Of a DNA stretch of 64,000 nucleotides, positions 34,824 to 43,868 are shown piece after piece (within the stretch, counting starts at the first letter, position 1; every line of letters begins with the position of its first letter). The notes beneath the pieces are model-generated. The model saw only the letters and a program-made list of their open reading frames with translations. It did no database searches and was not told where the DNA came from. The DNA comes from DTKD01 sp050948905 (GTDB lineage Bacteria; Armatimonadota; UBA5829): positions 1,736,001-1,800,000 of the forward strand of contig JBMNES010000001.1 of NCBI GenBank assembly GCA_050948905.1, read 5' to 3'. The translations under genes and the position numbers were made by a program.

Positions 34824-36255
34824 CCTCTACAATACGCTCACGCGGCGCAAGGAGGAGTTCGTTCCGATCAAGCCCGATATTGCGGCGATGTATACTTGCG
34901 GCCCGACGGTCTACAACTACGCCCATATCGGCAATTTGAGGTCATATATATTCGCCGATGTGCTGCGGCGCACTTTGCAATATTTCGGTTACGATGTGAG
35001 ACAGGTGATGAATGTAACCGACGTCGGCCACCTCACCGGGGATACGGACTCTGGCGAAGACAAAATGGAACTCCAGGCGCGAGAGGCAGGCAGGGATATC
35101 TGGGAGATCGCACGATATTATGAGGACATATTCTTTGATGACATCAAGAAGCTAAATATCGAGGCTCCCACGGTCAAATGCCGCGCCACCGAGCACGTCG
35201 ACGACATGATCGCCCTGGTCCAAAAGCTCTTCGAGCGCGGACACGCTTATGAGACAGCACAGGCTGTCTATTTCGACGTCAGCACGTTCCCCTCATATAC
35301 CGAGCTTTCGCGACAGTCCCTGGAGGACAAAATGACCGCCGCTCGCGATGAGGTTCAGGAGGACCCGGAGAAGCGCAACCCCGCGGATTTTGCTCTATGG
35401 TTCAAGGCGGTTGGCAGATTCGAGCATCATGTTATGAGATGGGATTCTCCGTGGGGCGTCGGATTTCCGGGGTGGCACGTCGAGTGCTCTGCTATGTCGA
35501 TGAAATACCTCGGCCAGACTTTGGACATTCACACGGGTGGAGAGGATCACATCTGGGTACATCACCCAAACGAAATCGCCCAGAGCGAAGGCGCAACGGG
35601 GCAGAAGTTCGTCAGATATTGGATGCATGGGGCGTTTCTGGTTGTAGGCCAGCTCTCTGTCGACGACGACGCCGATTCTGAGAAGCGTATGGGGAAATCC
35701 GAAGGCAACTTTTTGCGACTTCAGACGTTAATAGATAAGGGCTACGATCCGCTGGCATATCGTTATCTCTGCTTCTCAGCTCATTACAGGGCGAAGCTGA
35801 AGTTTACCTGGGAGTCGATGGACGCTGCGGCTTCGGGTTACGATAGTCTCAAGGACTTCGTGGCAAGGGCCAAGCAGATTGGGGGCGAAGAGCAGCCGTG
35901 GGTTGCTGAGCATCGCAAAAAGTTCGAACACGCGATTGCCGATGACCTGAACATGCCCCAGGCGCTGGCCGCTGTCAACGAACTTATTCGTGAGGCAGAT
36001 CGCCGCAAGGAATATGGCGTGCTCGACGCGCTGTATGACTTTGATAAAGTTTTAGGCTTAAACTTGCGCGAGTCCGCAGAAAAAGCGACCTCCGTGGATG
36101 CGGAGATAGAGGGTATGATTAAACAGCGGGAAGAAGCCCGCGCCGCCAAAGATTGGGCGAAAGCCGATCAGTTGAGACAGCAATTATCGGATATGGGTAT
36201 TGTTTTGGAGGACACGCCTGCGGGAACGTTATGGCGTCGGTCGGATCACGCATAA
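34813..36255 (+). CDS. cysS: Cysteinyl-tRNA synthetase
   Basis: 480 residues, class Ia synthetase. The N-terminal YTCGPTVYNYAHIGNLRSY holds the zinc-ligand cysteine and the HIGH motif as HIGN. Other zinc ligands are in GWHVECSAMS and HPNEIAQSE. The KMSKS loop reads KRMGKSEGNF at about 291. The C-terminal helical anticodon domain is present. ATG 34813 lies inside the end of cysE (11-base overlap), with AAGG about 9 bases before. Eight extra upstream codons in the longer frame are not supported. Confidence 0.95.
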   Translation: MSLSLYNTLTRRKEEFVPIKPDIAAMYTCGPTVYNYAHIGNLRSYIFADVLRRTLQYFGYDVRQVMNVTDVGHLTGDTDSGEDKMELQAREAGRDIWEIARYYEDIFFDDIKKLNIEAPTVKCRATEHVDDMIALVQKLFERGHAYETAQAVYFDVSTFPSYTELSRQSLEDKMTAARDEVQEDPEKRNPADFALWFKAVGRFEHHVMRWDSPWGVGFPGWHVECSAMSMKYLGQTLDIHTGGEDHIWVHHPNEIAQSEGATGQKFVRYWMHGAFLVVGQLSVDDDADSEKRMGKSEGNFLRLQTLIDKGYDPLAYRYLCFSAHYRAKLKFTWESMDAAASGYDSLKDFVARAKQIGGEEQPWVAEHRKKFEHAIADDLNMPQALAAVNELIREADRRKEYGVLDALYDFDKVLGLNLRESAEKATSVDAEIEGMIKQREEARAAKDWAKADQLRQQLSDMGIVLEDTPAGTLWRRSDHA

Positions 36256-36271
36256 TTACGGATGGGGTTGA

Positions 36272-37621
36272 TTGGTGAACAGTAAATTAGCACGGTTGGC
36301 TCTGGGTTTGGGTGTGGGCATAGTGGTCTGCGCGCTCGTTGTCGTGGCGCTGGCAGTCAGATTCCGGACAAGCGCCACAATATGCCGCGGGGTCAGTATC
36401 GCCACTGTCGACGTCGGAGGACTCTCCAAAGACCAGGCCAGCAGCGCCGTGCAAAACTGGGCAAGAGAACAGGCATCCAAAAACATTACTCTTGTCGCGC
36501 TCGATCGTCGCTGGAGCGGGGCTTTGTCGGATATGGGGGTGCGAATTGACTGGCAACCATCTATTGAACAGGCATATTCGCTCGGTCGTAACGACTTCTC
36601 CCTGAATTCGATTATTTGTGCGCTTACATCCGGCGGCACGGGAAAGAGTATTGCTCCGAGAGTCCTGATCGACCACAGCCGACTCGAAAAGACTCTGCAC
36701 AAAGTGGCTCAGGCGGTGAATGCGCCGCATAAGGATGCCAGGCTGAAAATTGTCGACTCGAAATTAGAGATTCAGCAGGACGTGGTCGGTCTGCAACTCG
36801 ACGAAAAAGCAGCTCTCAAAGCCGTATCCAAAGGCGTGCAATCCGGCCAAAGCCTGATTCGCCTTCCGGTTATCCCCGATCATCCTGAGGTCACTGCTAA
36901 AGATGCCGCCAGTATTAACACTGTGCTCGCCAGTTTCAGCACTCCGTTTAACAGAGGGAAAGTAGGCAGAACGCATAACCTCACCCTGGCGGCGCAGTCG
37001 ATAGATGGCATTATCCTCAAGCCCGGCGGCGTATTTTCTATGAACGATACGGTTGGGCCCAGGTTAGCTGGTCGTGGGTATCGCATCGCACAGATATATG
37101 TGCAGGGAAAGCTGGAGGACGGACTGGGTGGAGGAGTATGTCAGGTATCAAGCACCCTGTTCAACGCGGCTCTTCTCGCCGGTCTGACTATCAAGGAGCG
37201 TGCTCCGCATTCTCTGGTCGTTCCCTATGTTACCCCGGGCCGCGACGCTACGGTGGCTTACGGCCAAACCGACTTCCGGTTCCAAAATTCTGCCGAGCAC
37301 CCTATTGGAATCATTGCCAACGCACAAGGCAGCCGGCTGGTGATCCAGATATACGGCTCAGCGTCGGACAAAAAAGAGGTCAGCCTGTCCACCAGCGTCG
37401 TAAACAGAACCGCGGCCGGAACCAAAACCATCATCGACGCGTCCTTGCCGGAGGGCCACAAACAGGTGGTTACCAAAGGCTCCGGAGGGTTGCAGGTGGT
37501 CCTTCATCGCAAAGTCAAAACTGCCGATGGCGCTGACGTAAGCGATTCATTCAAATCCACATATCGCCCCCTGGCCACCCTATACGCAGTCGGCCCCACC
37601 CACGAACCAACCGCAGAGTGA
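36272..37621 (+). CDS. VanW-family membrane-anchored protein
   Basis: 449 residues. An N-terminal membrane helix (about 8-28) is followed by a peptidoglycan-binding_4-type region (ISIATVDVGGLSKDQA onwards, about 40-210). The VanW domain (about 225-365) carries FNRGKVGRTHNL, PGGVFSMNDTVGPR, GLGGGVCQVSSTLFNA and the YGQTDFRFQN end. Similar proteins (YoaR-like) are widespread in Gram-positive-type bacteria; they are linked to the cell envelope, with unknown biochemical function. Start is TTG (36272) or the next codon GTG. It begins 16 bp after cysS and may be co-transcribed. Confidence 0.85.
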   Translation: MVNSKLARLALGLGVGIVVCALVVVALAVRFRTSATICRGVSIATVDVGGLSKDQASSAVQNWAREQASKNITLVALDRRWSGALSDMGVRIDWQPSIEQAYSLGRNDFSLNSIICALTSGGTGKSIAPRVLIDHSRLEKTLHKVAQAVNAPHKDARLKIVDSKLEIQQDVVGLQLDEKAALKAVSKGVQSGQSLIRLPVIPDHPEVTAKDAASINTVLASFSTPFNRGKVGRTHNLTLAAQSIDGIILKPGGVFSMNDTVGPRLAGRGYRIAQIYVQGKLEDGLGGGVCQVSSTLFNAALLAGLTIKERAPHSLVVPYVTPGRDATVAYGQTDFRFQNSAEHPIGIIANAQGSRLVIQIYGSASDKKEVSLSTSVVNRTAAGTKTIIDASLPEGHKQVVTKGSGGLQVVLHRKVKTADGADVSDSFKSTYRPLATLYAVGPTHEPTAE

Positions 37622-38578
37622 TCAGCCAGAAGCACGGCTTATACGTCATTTCGAACATCGCCCCGTTTGTCATTTCGAGCACCTCTCTCCCTCATTCCGA
37701 GCGCCTTTCTTTGTCATTTCGAGCGCGTTTTTCTTTGTCATTTCGAGCGCAGCGAGAAATCTGCTTTTTTCGATGTCCGATATCCGAAGTCTGAAGTCCG
37801 ATCGGGTCTATTACCACACCATATCGTTATTTCTGGCTTTCGCCCCTTTCGCGCTTTCGCGTTTCTCGTTTCCTCGTCATTTCGAACATCCCCCCGTTTG
37901 TCATTTCGAGCGCGTTTTTCTTTGTCATTTCGAGCGCAGCGAGAAATCTGCTTTTTCCGATGTCCGATATCCGAAGTCTGAAGTCCGATCGGGTCTATTA
38001 CCACACCATATCGTTATTTCTGGCTTTCGCCCCTTTCGCGCTTTCGCGTTTCTCGTTTCCTCGTCATTTCGAACATCCCCCCGTTTGTCATTTCGAGCGC
38101 AGCGAGAAATCTGCTTTTTTCGATGTCCGATATCCGAAGTCTGAAGTCCGATCGGGTCTATTACCACACCATATCGTTATTTCTGGCTTTCGCCCCTTTC
38201 GCGCTTTCGCGTTTCTCGTTTCCTCGTCATTTCGAACATCCCCCCGTTTGTCATTTCGAGCGCAGCGAGAAATCTGCTTTTTTCGATGTCCGATATCCGA
38301 ACTCTGAAGTCCGACCGGGCATATTACGATACCATATCGTTATTTTCTGATTTTCGCCCCTTTCGCATTTTCGCGTTTCTCGTTTCCTCGTCATTTCGAA
38401 CATCCCCCCCGTTTGTCATTTCGAGCGCAGCGAGAAATCTGCTTTTTCCGATGTCCGATATCCGAGGTTCGAACTTCGATCAGGCATATTACGACACCAT
38501 ATCGTTATTTCTGGCTTTCGCCCGTTTCGCGTTTCTCCCTTCACAGCAAGAATCCACGAGCTTTTTGGGCACAATACC
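37622..38578 (+). repeat. Five-copy tandem array of the dispersed repeat
   Basis: Units begin at 37737, 37924, 38087, 38250 and 38415; periods are 187, 163, 163 and 165 bp. The first unit is longer because of an extra 24-bp GTCATTTCGAGCGCG-type piece. Half copies precede it (37655-37735). Units share GTCATTTCGAGCGCAGCG, CGATGTCCGATATCCGA, a TATTACCACACC stretch and TTTCGCGCTTTCGCG. The reading frames inside (HFERSEKSAF peptides) are repeat translations, not genes. Confidence 0.92.
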
Positions 38579-38607
38579 TTGACAGCCGACAACGGTTAAG
38601 GTAGATT
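38579..38607 (+). promoter_or_regulatory. Promoter of the RND efflux operon
   Basis: TTGACA (38579-38584), 17-bp spacer, TAGATT (38602-38607), 36 bases before the adaptor ATG. An inverted pair TTAAT...ATTAA (38606-38626) overlaps the -10 and could bind the operon's MarR protein; that is inference. Confidence 0.65.
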
Positions 38608-38643
38608 AATAATAAATCCTCATTAAACAATGCGAGGGACTTA

Positions 38644-40254
38644 ATGAAGCGTTGGACCTATGTTCTAGTTCCGGTCCTTCTTTTGGGGTCGCTGCTGGGC
38701 TGGCGACTCGTGCAAAAACGAGAAGAGAACAAAGCAGTAGCAGGGATGAGGCAGATGCGAAAAAACGCACCCTCATTGGTCTCCACCGAAGTTGCCACAC
38801 TTCGAGATATAGTCCGCACTTTTGAAGCCACGGGCACGGTAGAATCGCCGCAGAATGTCAAAATAGCCTCAAAAGTAAGCGGCCGGGTAGATTATCTGGA
38901 ACTGCGCGAAGGAGATAGAGTTAAAAAAGGACAGGTTCTGGTCCGCATAGACCCTCGACAGATAGAAGCAGAAGTACACAGGCAATCTGCTGCGCTGGCG
39001 GAGGCACAGTATCGCCTGGCCCAGGCCAAAATTAATCAGAACTCTACCAACGTCGGCGTCAATGCACAGATTCGGCAACAAAAAGCCACACTTACCAGCG
39101 CAGAAGCCGACCTTCGGCAGGTCAAACAAAACTACGAAGCTCAGCAGGCCGCAGCCAACGCTGGCGTAACCGACGCTCAGGCAAAGGTCAAAAACGCCGA
39201 AGCGGGAATCAAAAGCGCACAGGCTAATCTTGATAACTCCAGAGCCAGGTTAAATAGAATACTAGACCTGTATAATCAGGGCTTCGTCGCCGCACAGGAC
39301 GTCGATGACGCCAAGGCAGGGGTCAGCGTGCAGGAATCCGCGCTCGATATCGCCCGTGGCCAGCTCAACTCCGCCACGGCACAGCGCGAGGCCGCCCAAC
39401 AACAGGCTGATATCGTTAAAACAAAGGGGAAAGCCGATATCGCGGCCTCTCAGGCCAAAGTCGAACAGGCCAAAGCTTCGCTGGACTTCGCGCAGGCAAA
39501 TGTATCGCAGAAATCCGCTTATGAGCAGAGCCTTGCAGCTTTGCAGGCGGGAGTCGAATCGGCCAAAGCCTCTCTTCGCAGCGCGGAAGCTCAAAGAGCA
39601 GATACCGTTCTCGTTTCCCCGCTTGATGGTGTGGTCACCGGCCGCCATGTCGACCCCGGCGCTATGACCACTCCGGGCCAGCCGATTCTCACGGTGCAGT
39701 TTGTCAAAAACGTGTGGGTCACGATCTCCGTGCCGGAAGAGATCAGCGCATTGGTTCACATAGGCCAGCCCGCGACAGTCTCATTCGACGCGATGCCTCA
39801 TCGCAGCTTTACAGGAAACGTGGTCCAGTTTAACCCCTCCGCCGATTTGCAGAACAGGCAGTTTATGGTAAGAATCGCTCTGGACAACAAGCAGGGCCTG
39901 TTCAAAACAGGTATGTTTGCACGTGTTTTGCTTGAAGTCGAGCGTCGAAAGGACCTGGTCTGCGTCCCCAAAGAGGCTGTCAAACACGACGGCCGGGGTT
40001 CTTATGTTATGGTAGCTGAGTCTGGAAAACAGGGTGATGTAGCGCATCGTCGTGATATTATCACTGGCCCGGCCGACCCCAGTTATACCTCCATTGCGCA
40101 AGGGCTGAAGCCTGGCGAAAAAGTGGTAATGCTCAGCGCGTTTCCGGTCAAAGACGGCGCCAAGATTATCAACGGAGCAGGCGACGGGTCTGGCCGTGGT
40201 GGAAAACCGGGAGCGGGCAGGCCGGGTGGTGGTGGAAAGAGGGGCAAGCCGTGA
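38644..40254 (+). CDS. RND efflux periplasmic adaptor (MFP/HlyD family)
   Basis: 536 residues. Links the inner-membrane pump to the outer-membrane channel. An N-terminal anchor helix (about 6-22) is followed by the first lipoyl half (VESPQNVKIASKVSGRVDYL). A very long alanine/glutamine-rich coiled-coil hairpin (about 95-315) comes next, then the second lipoyl half (DTVLVSPLDGVVTGRHVDPG), beta-barrel and membrane-proximal domains. The hairpin is much longer than in AcrA and the C-terminus is Gly/Lys-rich (GRGGKPGAGRPGGGGKR). GAGGG before the ATG. Its stop overlaps the pump start by 4 bases. Confidence 0.92.
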   Translation: MKRWTYVLVPVLLLGSLLGWRLVQKREENKAVAGMRQMRKNAPSLVSTEVATLRDIVRTFEATGTVESPQNVKIASKVSGRVDYLELREGDRVKKGQVLVRIDPRQIEAEVHRQSAALAEAQYRLAQAKINQNSTNVGVNAQIRQQKATLTSAEADLRQVKQNYEAQQAAANAGVTDAQAKVKNAEAGIKSAQANLDNSRARLNRILDLYNQGFVAAQDVDDAKAGVSVQESALDIARGQLNSATAQREAAQQQADIVKTKGKADIAASQAKVEQAKASLDFAQANVSQKSAYEQSLAALQAGVESAKASLRSAEAQRADTVLVSPLDGVVTGRHVDPGAMTTPGQPILTVQFVKNVWVTISVPEEISALVHIGQPATVSFDAMPHRSFTGNVVQFNPSADLQNRQFMVRIALDNKQGLFKTGMFARVLLEVERRKDLVCVPKEAVKHDGRGSYVMVAESGKQGDVAHRRDIITGPADPSYTSIAQGLKPGEKVVMLSAFPVKDGAKIINGAGDGSGRGGKPGAGRPGGGGKRGKP

Positions 40255-43200
40255 ATATAGCCCAATTCGCCGTCAGCCGCCCGGTCACGGTGGTGATGCG
40301 TATCGCCGCCTTTTTGCTTTTGGGAATAGTCTGTTTGGGACGATTGCCGGTAGACTTGCTGCCGAAGGTCTCACTTCCGACCATCTCCGTGATGACGGAA
40401 TGGCCAAACGTCGCACCCGAGGAAATCGAGGCCCAGATAACCCGACCCATCGAACGCGCTGCGTCTCAGGTCACCGGTTTATACCAGGTGACATCTACCT
40501 CTATGCAGGGCGTCTCGCAGGTGAGAATCCAATTGCAGTGGGGCACCGACATCGGCGAGGCTGCTGTTGAAGTTTTGCAGTTGGTCCAACGGGCCAAGCG
40601 GCAGTTCCCGGTCGATCAGACCCTGCGCGACCCGATCGTTAATAAGTTCGACCCCAGCCAGATGCCGATACTCGTATTCGGTGTCACTGGGATGCAGGAT
40701 TCGGTCAAGCTGCGCACTCTTATCGACAACCAGATTTCCCCTATGATCGAATCTGCCGACGGTGTTGCCTCGGCTGCAGTAACGGGTGGAGAGCAGAGGG
40801 CCATAATCGTAAACGTCGACCCGGACAGGCTACGTGCGCACCATATCCCTCTAAGCAAAGTCGTCGGCAGGCTGCTCGCCGAAAACCTCAACTTGCCGGC
40901 GGGCATTGCAAAGGAAAGCAGCACGGAATACACCATCCGCAGCCTGGGATGGTTTAAAAGTCCAGCCGAAATTGCCCGGCTGCCGCTTGGGTCGTACAAT
41001 GGCCAGCTCATATCGATAGGGGATGTGGCGAAAATTCGCGACTACCACGACGAAACCCGCGCTTATGCCCGACTTAACGGCAAACCCTCTGTCGGCCTTA
41101 CCATCACCAAGCAAAGCGGCGCGAACACGATCACCACCGCCGACTCCGTTTTCAAGCAAGTCGAGCGCGTGAAGAAGCTGTATCCTGAACTGAACTTTGG
41201 TTTGGCGTTCGACCAGTCTGCCTTTATTCGGGACTCTGTAAACAACGTTCGCGACAGCGCAATTCTCGGTGGTATCCTGGCGGTTCTCATCCTGCTATTC
41301 TTCTTGCGCAATGTGCGCAGCACGCTGGTCGTCGCCCTTTCAATCCCGACTTCGATTATATCGACATTCGGCCTGCTTTATGTTTGTGGCTTTACCATCA
41401 ACACGATGTCGCTTGGTGGTTTGGCGTTGGCGACCGGGTTGATCGTCGACGACGCCGTCGTTGTAATAGAAAATATCTTCCGGCACATACAAAGGGACAA
41501 AAAGCCGCCGCGCGAAGCAGCCGTTACCGGCACTATGGAGATCCTCTCTGCGGTAGTCGCTTCCACGTGGACTGTTATGGTAGTCTTCCTGCCGCTCTTG
41601 CTCATCAAGGGCCAGGCAGGTCAGATGTTCACGCAGTTCGCTTTGGTGGTTATATTCTCGCTGGCGGTGTCGCTTCTCGACGCCACCACCATCGTGCCTA
41701 TGCTTGCCACCCGCTTCATCGCTACTGGCACCGAGCACGAAGACGAGCAGGATACAGAAAGGCGCGGGCTGCTGGCTCGACCGTTCGCATGGGCAGGCAG
41801 GGTGCTTGGCAATTTGGACGCCACCTATCGCCGTGGCCTGCATTGGGCTTTGGATCACAGAAAATTCGTGTTAATAAGCGCTTTTGCCCTCACCGCCGGC
41901 AGTTTCATACTCTTCCCGCTTATCGGAAAAGAGATGATGCCACAGTCGGACAGCGGCGACTTCAACGTCAGTGTCAAACTCCCTGTCGGCACCGCGCTCT
42001 CTAATACCAACGAAGCCATCAGCAAAATCGAGAAGATCGTTCTGTCGAACCCAAACGTTATGACGGTATTCTCATCCGCCGGCACGGGCAGGGGACAGTT
42101 CTCCCGCACGCCATATCAAGGCTCTCTGACTGTTAAATTGAAAGAGAAAAGAGATCAATCCACGCAGGAGGTTATGAACGACCTGCGGCGGCAGTTGATG
42201 TCTCTGCCGGGAGTTAATGCCAGGCCGATGCAGCGCGATATCGTCTCTCAGATGATGACTGGCGGAGGCACGAATATCGAAATTGATATATTCGGCGACG
42301 ACCTGACCGAGCTATCCAGGCTATCAAAAGAAGTGATGATGAACCTGCGAGGCATCCCTGGCCTTGAGAACGTCGACGTCGGCTGGGAAGAGGCTATGCC
42401 TGAGGTGCAGTGGGTTGTGGACCGAGAAAAAGCGCAGCAGTTGGGTATCAGCTTCTCTGATGTGGCGAGTGTGATAGGCACTGCCACCAACGGCTCGATC
42501 GCCACCTATTACCAGGAACGCGGGTTCCAATATCCGATTATCGTTCAGATGCCGGAATCGCAGCGTAAGACAGTCAACGCGATGGGGAACCTTGTTGTGC
42601 GAACAGGCACTCCGGAAAATGGATATAAAGACGTGCTTTTGAACCAGGTCGCACAGCCGACCTACGGATACGGCCCAAGCCAGATCGACCGAATGGATCG
42701 CAGAAGATACGTCGCTATTATGGGTATGCCGCAGGGCAGGGCCGCCAGCGAGATTCAGGCCGATGTAGAGAAGGCAATGGACAGCATCAAAATGCCGTCC
42801 GGGTTCTATTGGGACTGGGGCACCACCCAGAAACGTCAGGCTGAGGAGTTCGGAGGTATGGGCGTTGCGGTTCTGTTGGCTATCGCTCTGATTTATATGC
42901 TGCTGGCAAGCCAGTTTGAGTCGTTAATTCACCCTCTGACGATCTTATTTTCCGTGCCTTTGGCCGCTACGGGCGTTATTTTAGGTCTGTTCCTGACTGG
43001 GAGGACATTTGGGCTGACTGCCTTTATTGGGGTACTGATGCTCGTCGGAATCGTCGTCAAGAACGGTATTCTGCTGGTGGATTATACAAACCAGCTCAGA
43101 CGTCGTGGGATGCAGAGAAATGAGGCGCTGTTGGCCGCCGGGCCGACCCGATTGAGGCCGATTTTAATGACAGCCTCGGCTGCGGTGTTCGGTATGCTGC

Positions 43201-43373
43201 CGCTGGCTTTGGCTATTGGCAAAGGTTCGGAGATCCAGGCGCCGATGGCGACTGCTGTTATCGGTGGGCTTATCTCGTCCACGTTCCTGACATTGTTCGT
43301 GGTGCCGGCGGTTTATACGGTATTCGACGATATCGCTATGCTTTTTCAAAGGAAACGCAAGGAGCAGGTATGA
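40251..43373 (+). CDS. RND-family efflux transporter, inner-membrane permease
   Basis: 1040 residues, full length for the AcrB/HAE family with 12 membrane helices and two large periplasmic loops. Helix 4 has GLIVDDAVVVIENIF with the paired proton-relay aspartates. The N-terminal AVSRPVTVVMRIAAF helix, the DFNVSVKLPVGT porter segment and the LVGIVVKNGILLVDYTN helix 10 region are also typical. It exports drugs or lipids using the proton gradient. GTG start overlapping the adaptor stop (GTGA), and its own stop overlaps the marR start. Confidence 0.95.
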   Translation: MNIAQFAVSRPVTVVMRIAAFLLLGIVCLGRLPVDLLPKVSLPTISVMTEWPNVAPEEIEAQITRPIERAASQVTGLYQVTSTSMQGVSQVRIQLQWGTDIGEAAVEVLQLVQRAKRQFPVDQTLRDPIVNKFDPSQMPILVFGVTGMQDSVKLRTLIDNQISPMIESADGVASAAVTGGEQRAIIVNVDPDRLRAHHIPLSKVVGRLLAENLNLPAGIAKESSTEYTIRSLGWFKSPAEIARLPLGSYNGQLISIGDVAKIRDYHDETRAYARLNGKPSVGLTITKQSGANTITTADSVFKQVERVKKLYPELNFGLAFDQSAFIRDSVNNVRDSAILGGILAVLILLFFLRNVRSTLVVALSIPTSIISTFGLLYVCGFTINTMSLGGLALATGLIVDDAVVVIENIFRHIQRDKKPPREAAVTGTMEILSAVVASTWTVMVVFLPLLLIKGQAGQMFTQFALVVIFSLAVSLLDATTIVPMLATRFIATGTEHEDEQDTERRGLLARPFAWAGRVLGNLDATYRRGLHWALDHRKFVLISAFALTAGSFILFPLIGKEMMPQSDSGDFNVSVKLPVGTALSNTNEAISKIEKIVLSNPNVMTVFSSAGTGRGQFSRTPYQGSLTVKLKEKRDQSTQEVMNDLRRQLMSLPGVNARPMQRDIVSQMMTGGGTNIEIDIFGDDLTELSRLSKEVMMNLRGIPGLENVDVGWEEAMPEVQWVVDREKAQQLGISFSDVASVIGTATNGSIATYYQERGFQYPIIVQMPESQRKTVNAMGNLVVRTGTPENGYKDVLLNQVAQPTYGYGPSQIDRMDRRRYVAIMGMPQGRAASEIQADVEKAMDSIKMPSGFYWDWGTTQKRQAEEFGGMGVAVLLAIALIYMLLASQFESLIHPLTILFSVPLAATGVILGLFLTGRTFGLTAFIGVLMLVGIVVKNGILLVDYTNQLRRRGMQRNEALLAAGPTRLRPILMTASAAVFGMLPLALAIGKGSEIQAPMATAVIGGLISSTFLTLFVVPAVYTVFDDIAMLFQRKRKEQV

Positions 43374-43825
43374 TGGTCGATTCCCAAAACGATTCCAACT
43401 TGCGCAAAAAAAGCGAAGAAGTGGTCTCTGTGCTGTTGGCTTTGATGCGACACTTGAATACACTGGCTGCCGACGATATTGCAATGGAACTGCCGGGGGC
43501 GCAACTGCGCGTCTGCGGGCTGCTCTGGGATGGGCCTAAGACGATGTCGACTCTGGCTGAAGAACTCGATATCACCCACAGCGCCATCACCCAAATCGCC
43601 GACAGACTCGAACGCGCAGAAATGGTGGAACGTGTTTTGGAGGAAGACGATCGGCGATGCAAGAGGCTTGCTCTTACCGCAAAAGGACTTGCGGTGCTGG
43701 AGGGCCGGCGTGAACGCAGGATACTGCGCACAATGGAGGCGATGAAGCTTTTGAGCGGACAGCAACAGGACTGTATTGTAGAATCTCTCAGGACCATGCT
43801 TAATGCCAGCCGGAAAATATCGTAA
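43370..43825 (+). CDS. MarR-family transcriptional regulator
   Basis: 151 residues. A winged-helix dimer that usually represses its own operon and releases DNA on ligand binding. The recognition region STLAEELDITHSAITQIADRLERAEMVERV and the wing EDDRRCKRLALTAKG are clear. It overlaps the pump stop (ATGA), so it is made with the pump whose expression it most likely senses and controls. Start is 43370 or the next ATG. Confidence 0.9.
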   Translation: MMVDSQNDSNLRKKSEEVVSVLLALMRHLNTLAADDIAMELPGAQLRVCGLLWDGPKTMSTLAEELDITHSAITQIADRLERAEMVERVLEEDDRRCKRLALTAKGLAVLEGRRERRILRTMEAMKLLSGQQQDCIVESLRTMLNASRKIS

Positions 43826-43868
43826 CAGCAACGCAAACCGCCAGTCGCAGGTTATCTGAAAGGAAGAA

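Noticed and set aside
37737..38540. Possible CRISPR array
   Set aside because: Units are about 163 bp long and near-identical throughout, with no short-repeat/unique-spacer pattern and no cas genes nearby.
37773..38582. Open frames encoding HFERSEKSAF-type peptides in the tandem repeats
   Set aside because: They are translations of the repeat units, recur in several frames, lack ribosome-binding sites and have no protein-like composition.
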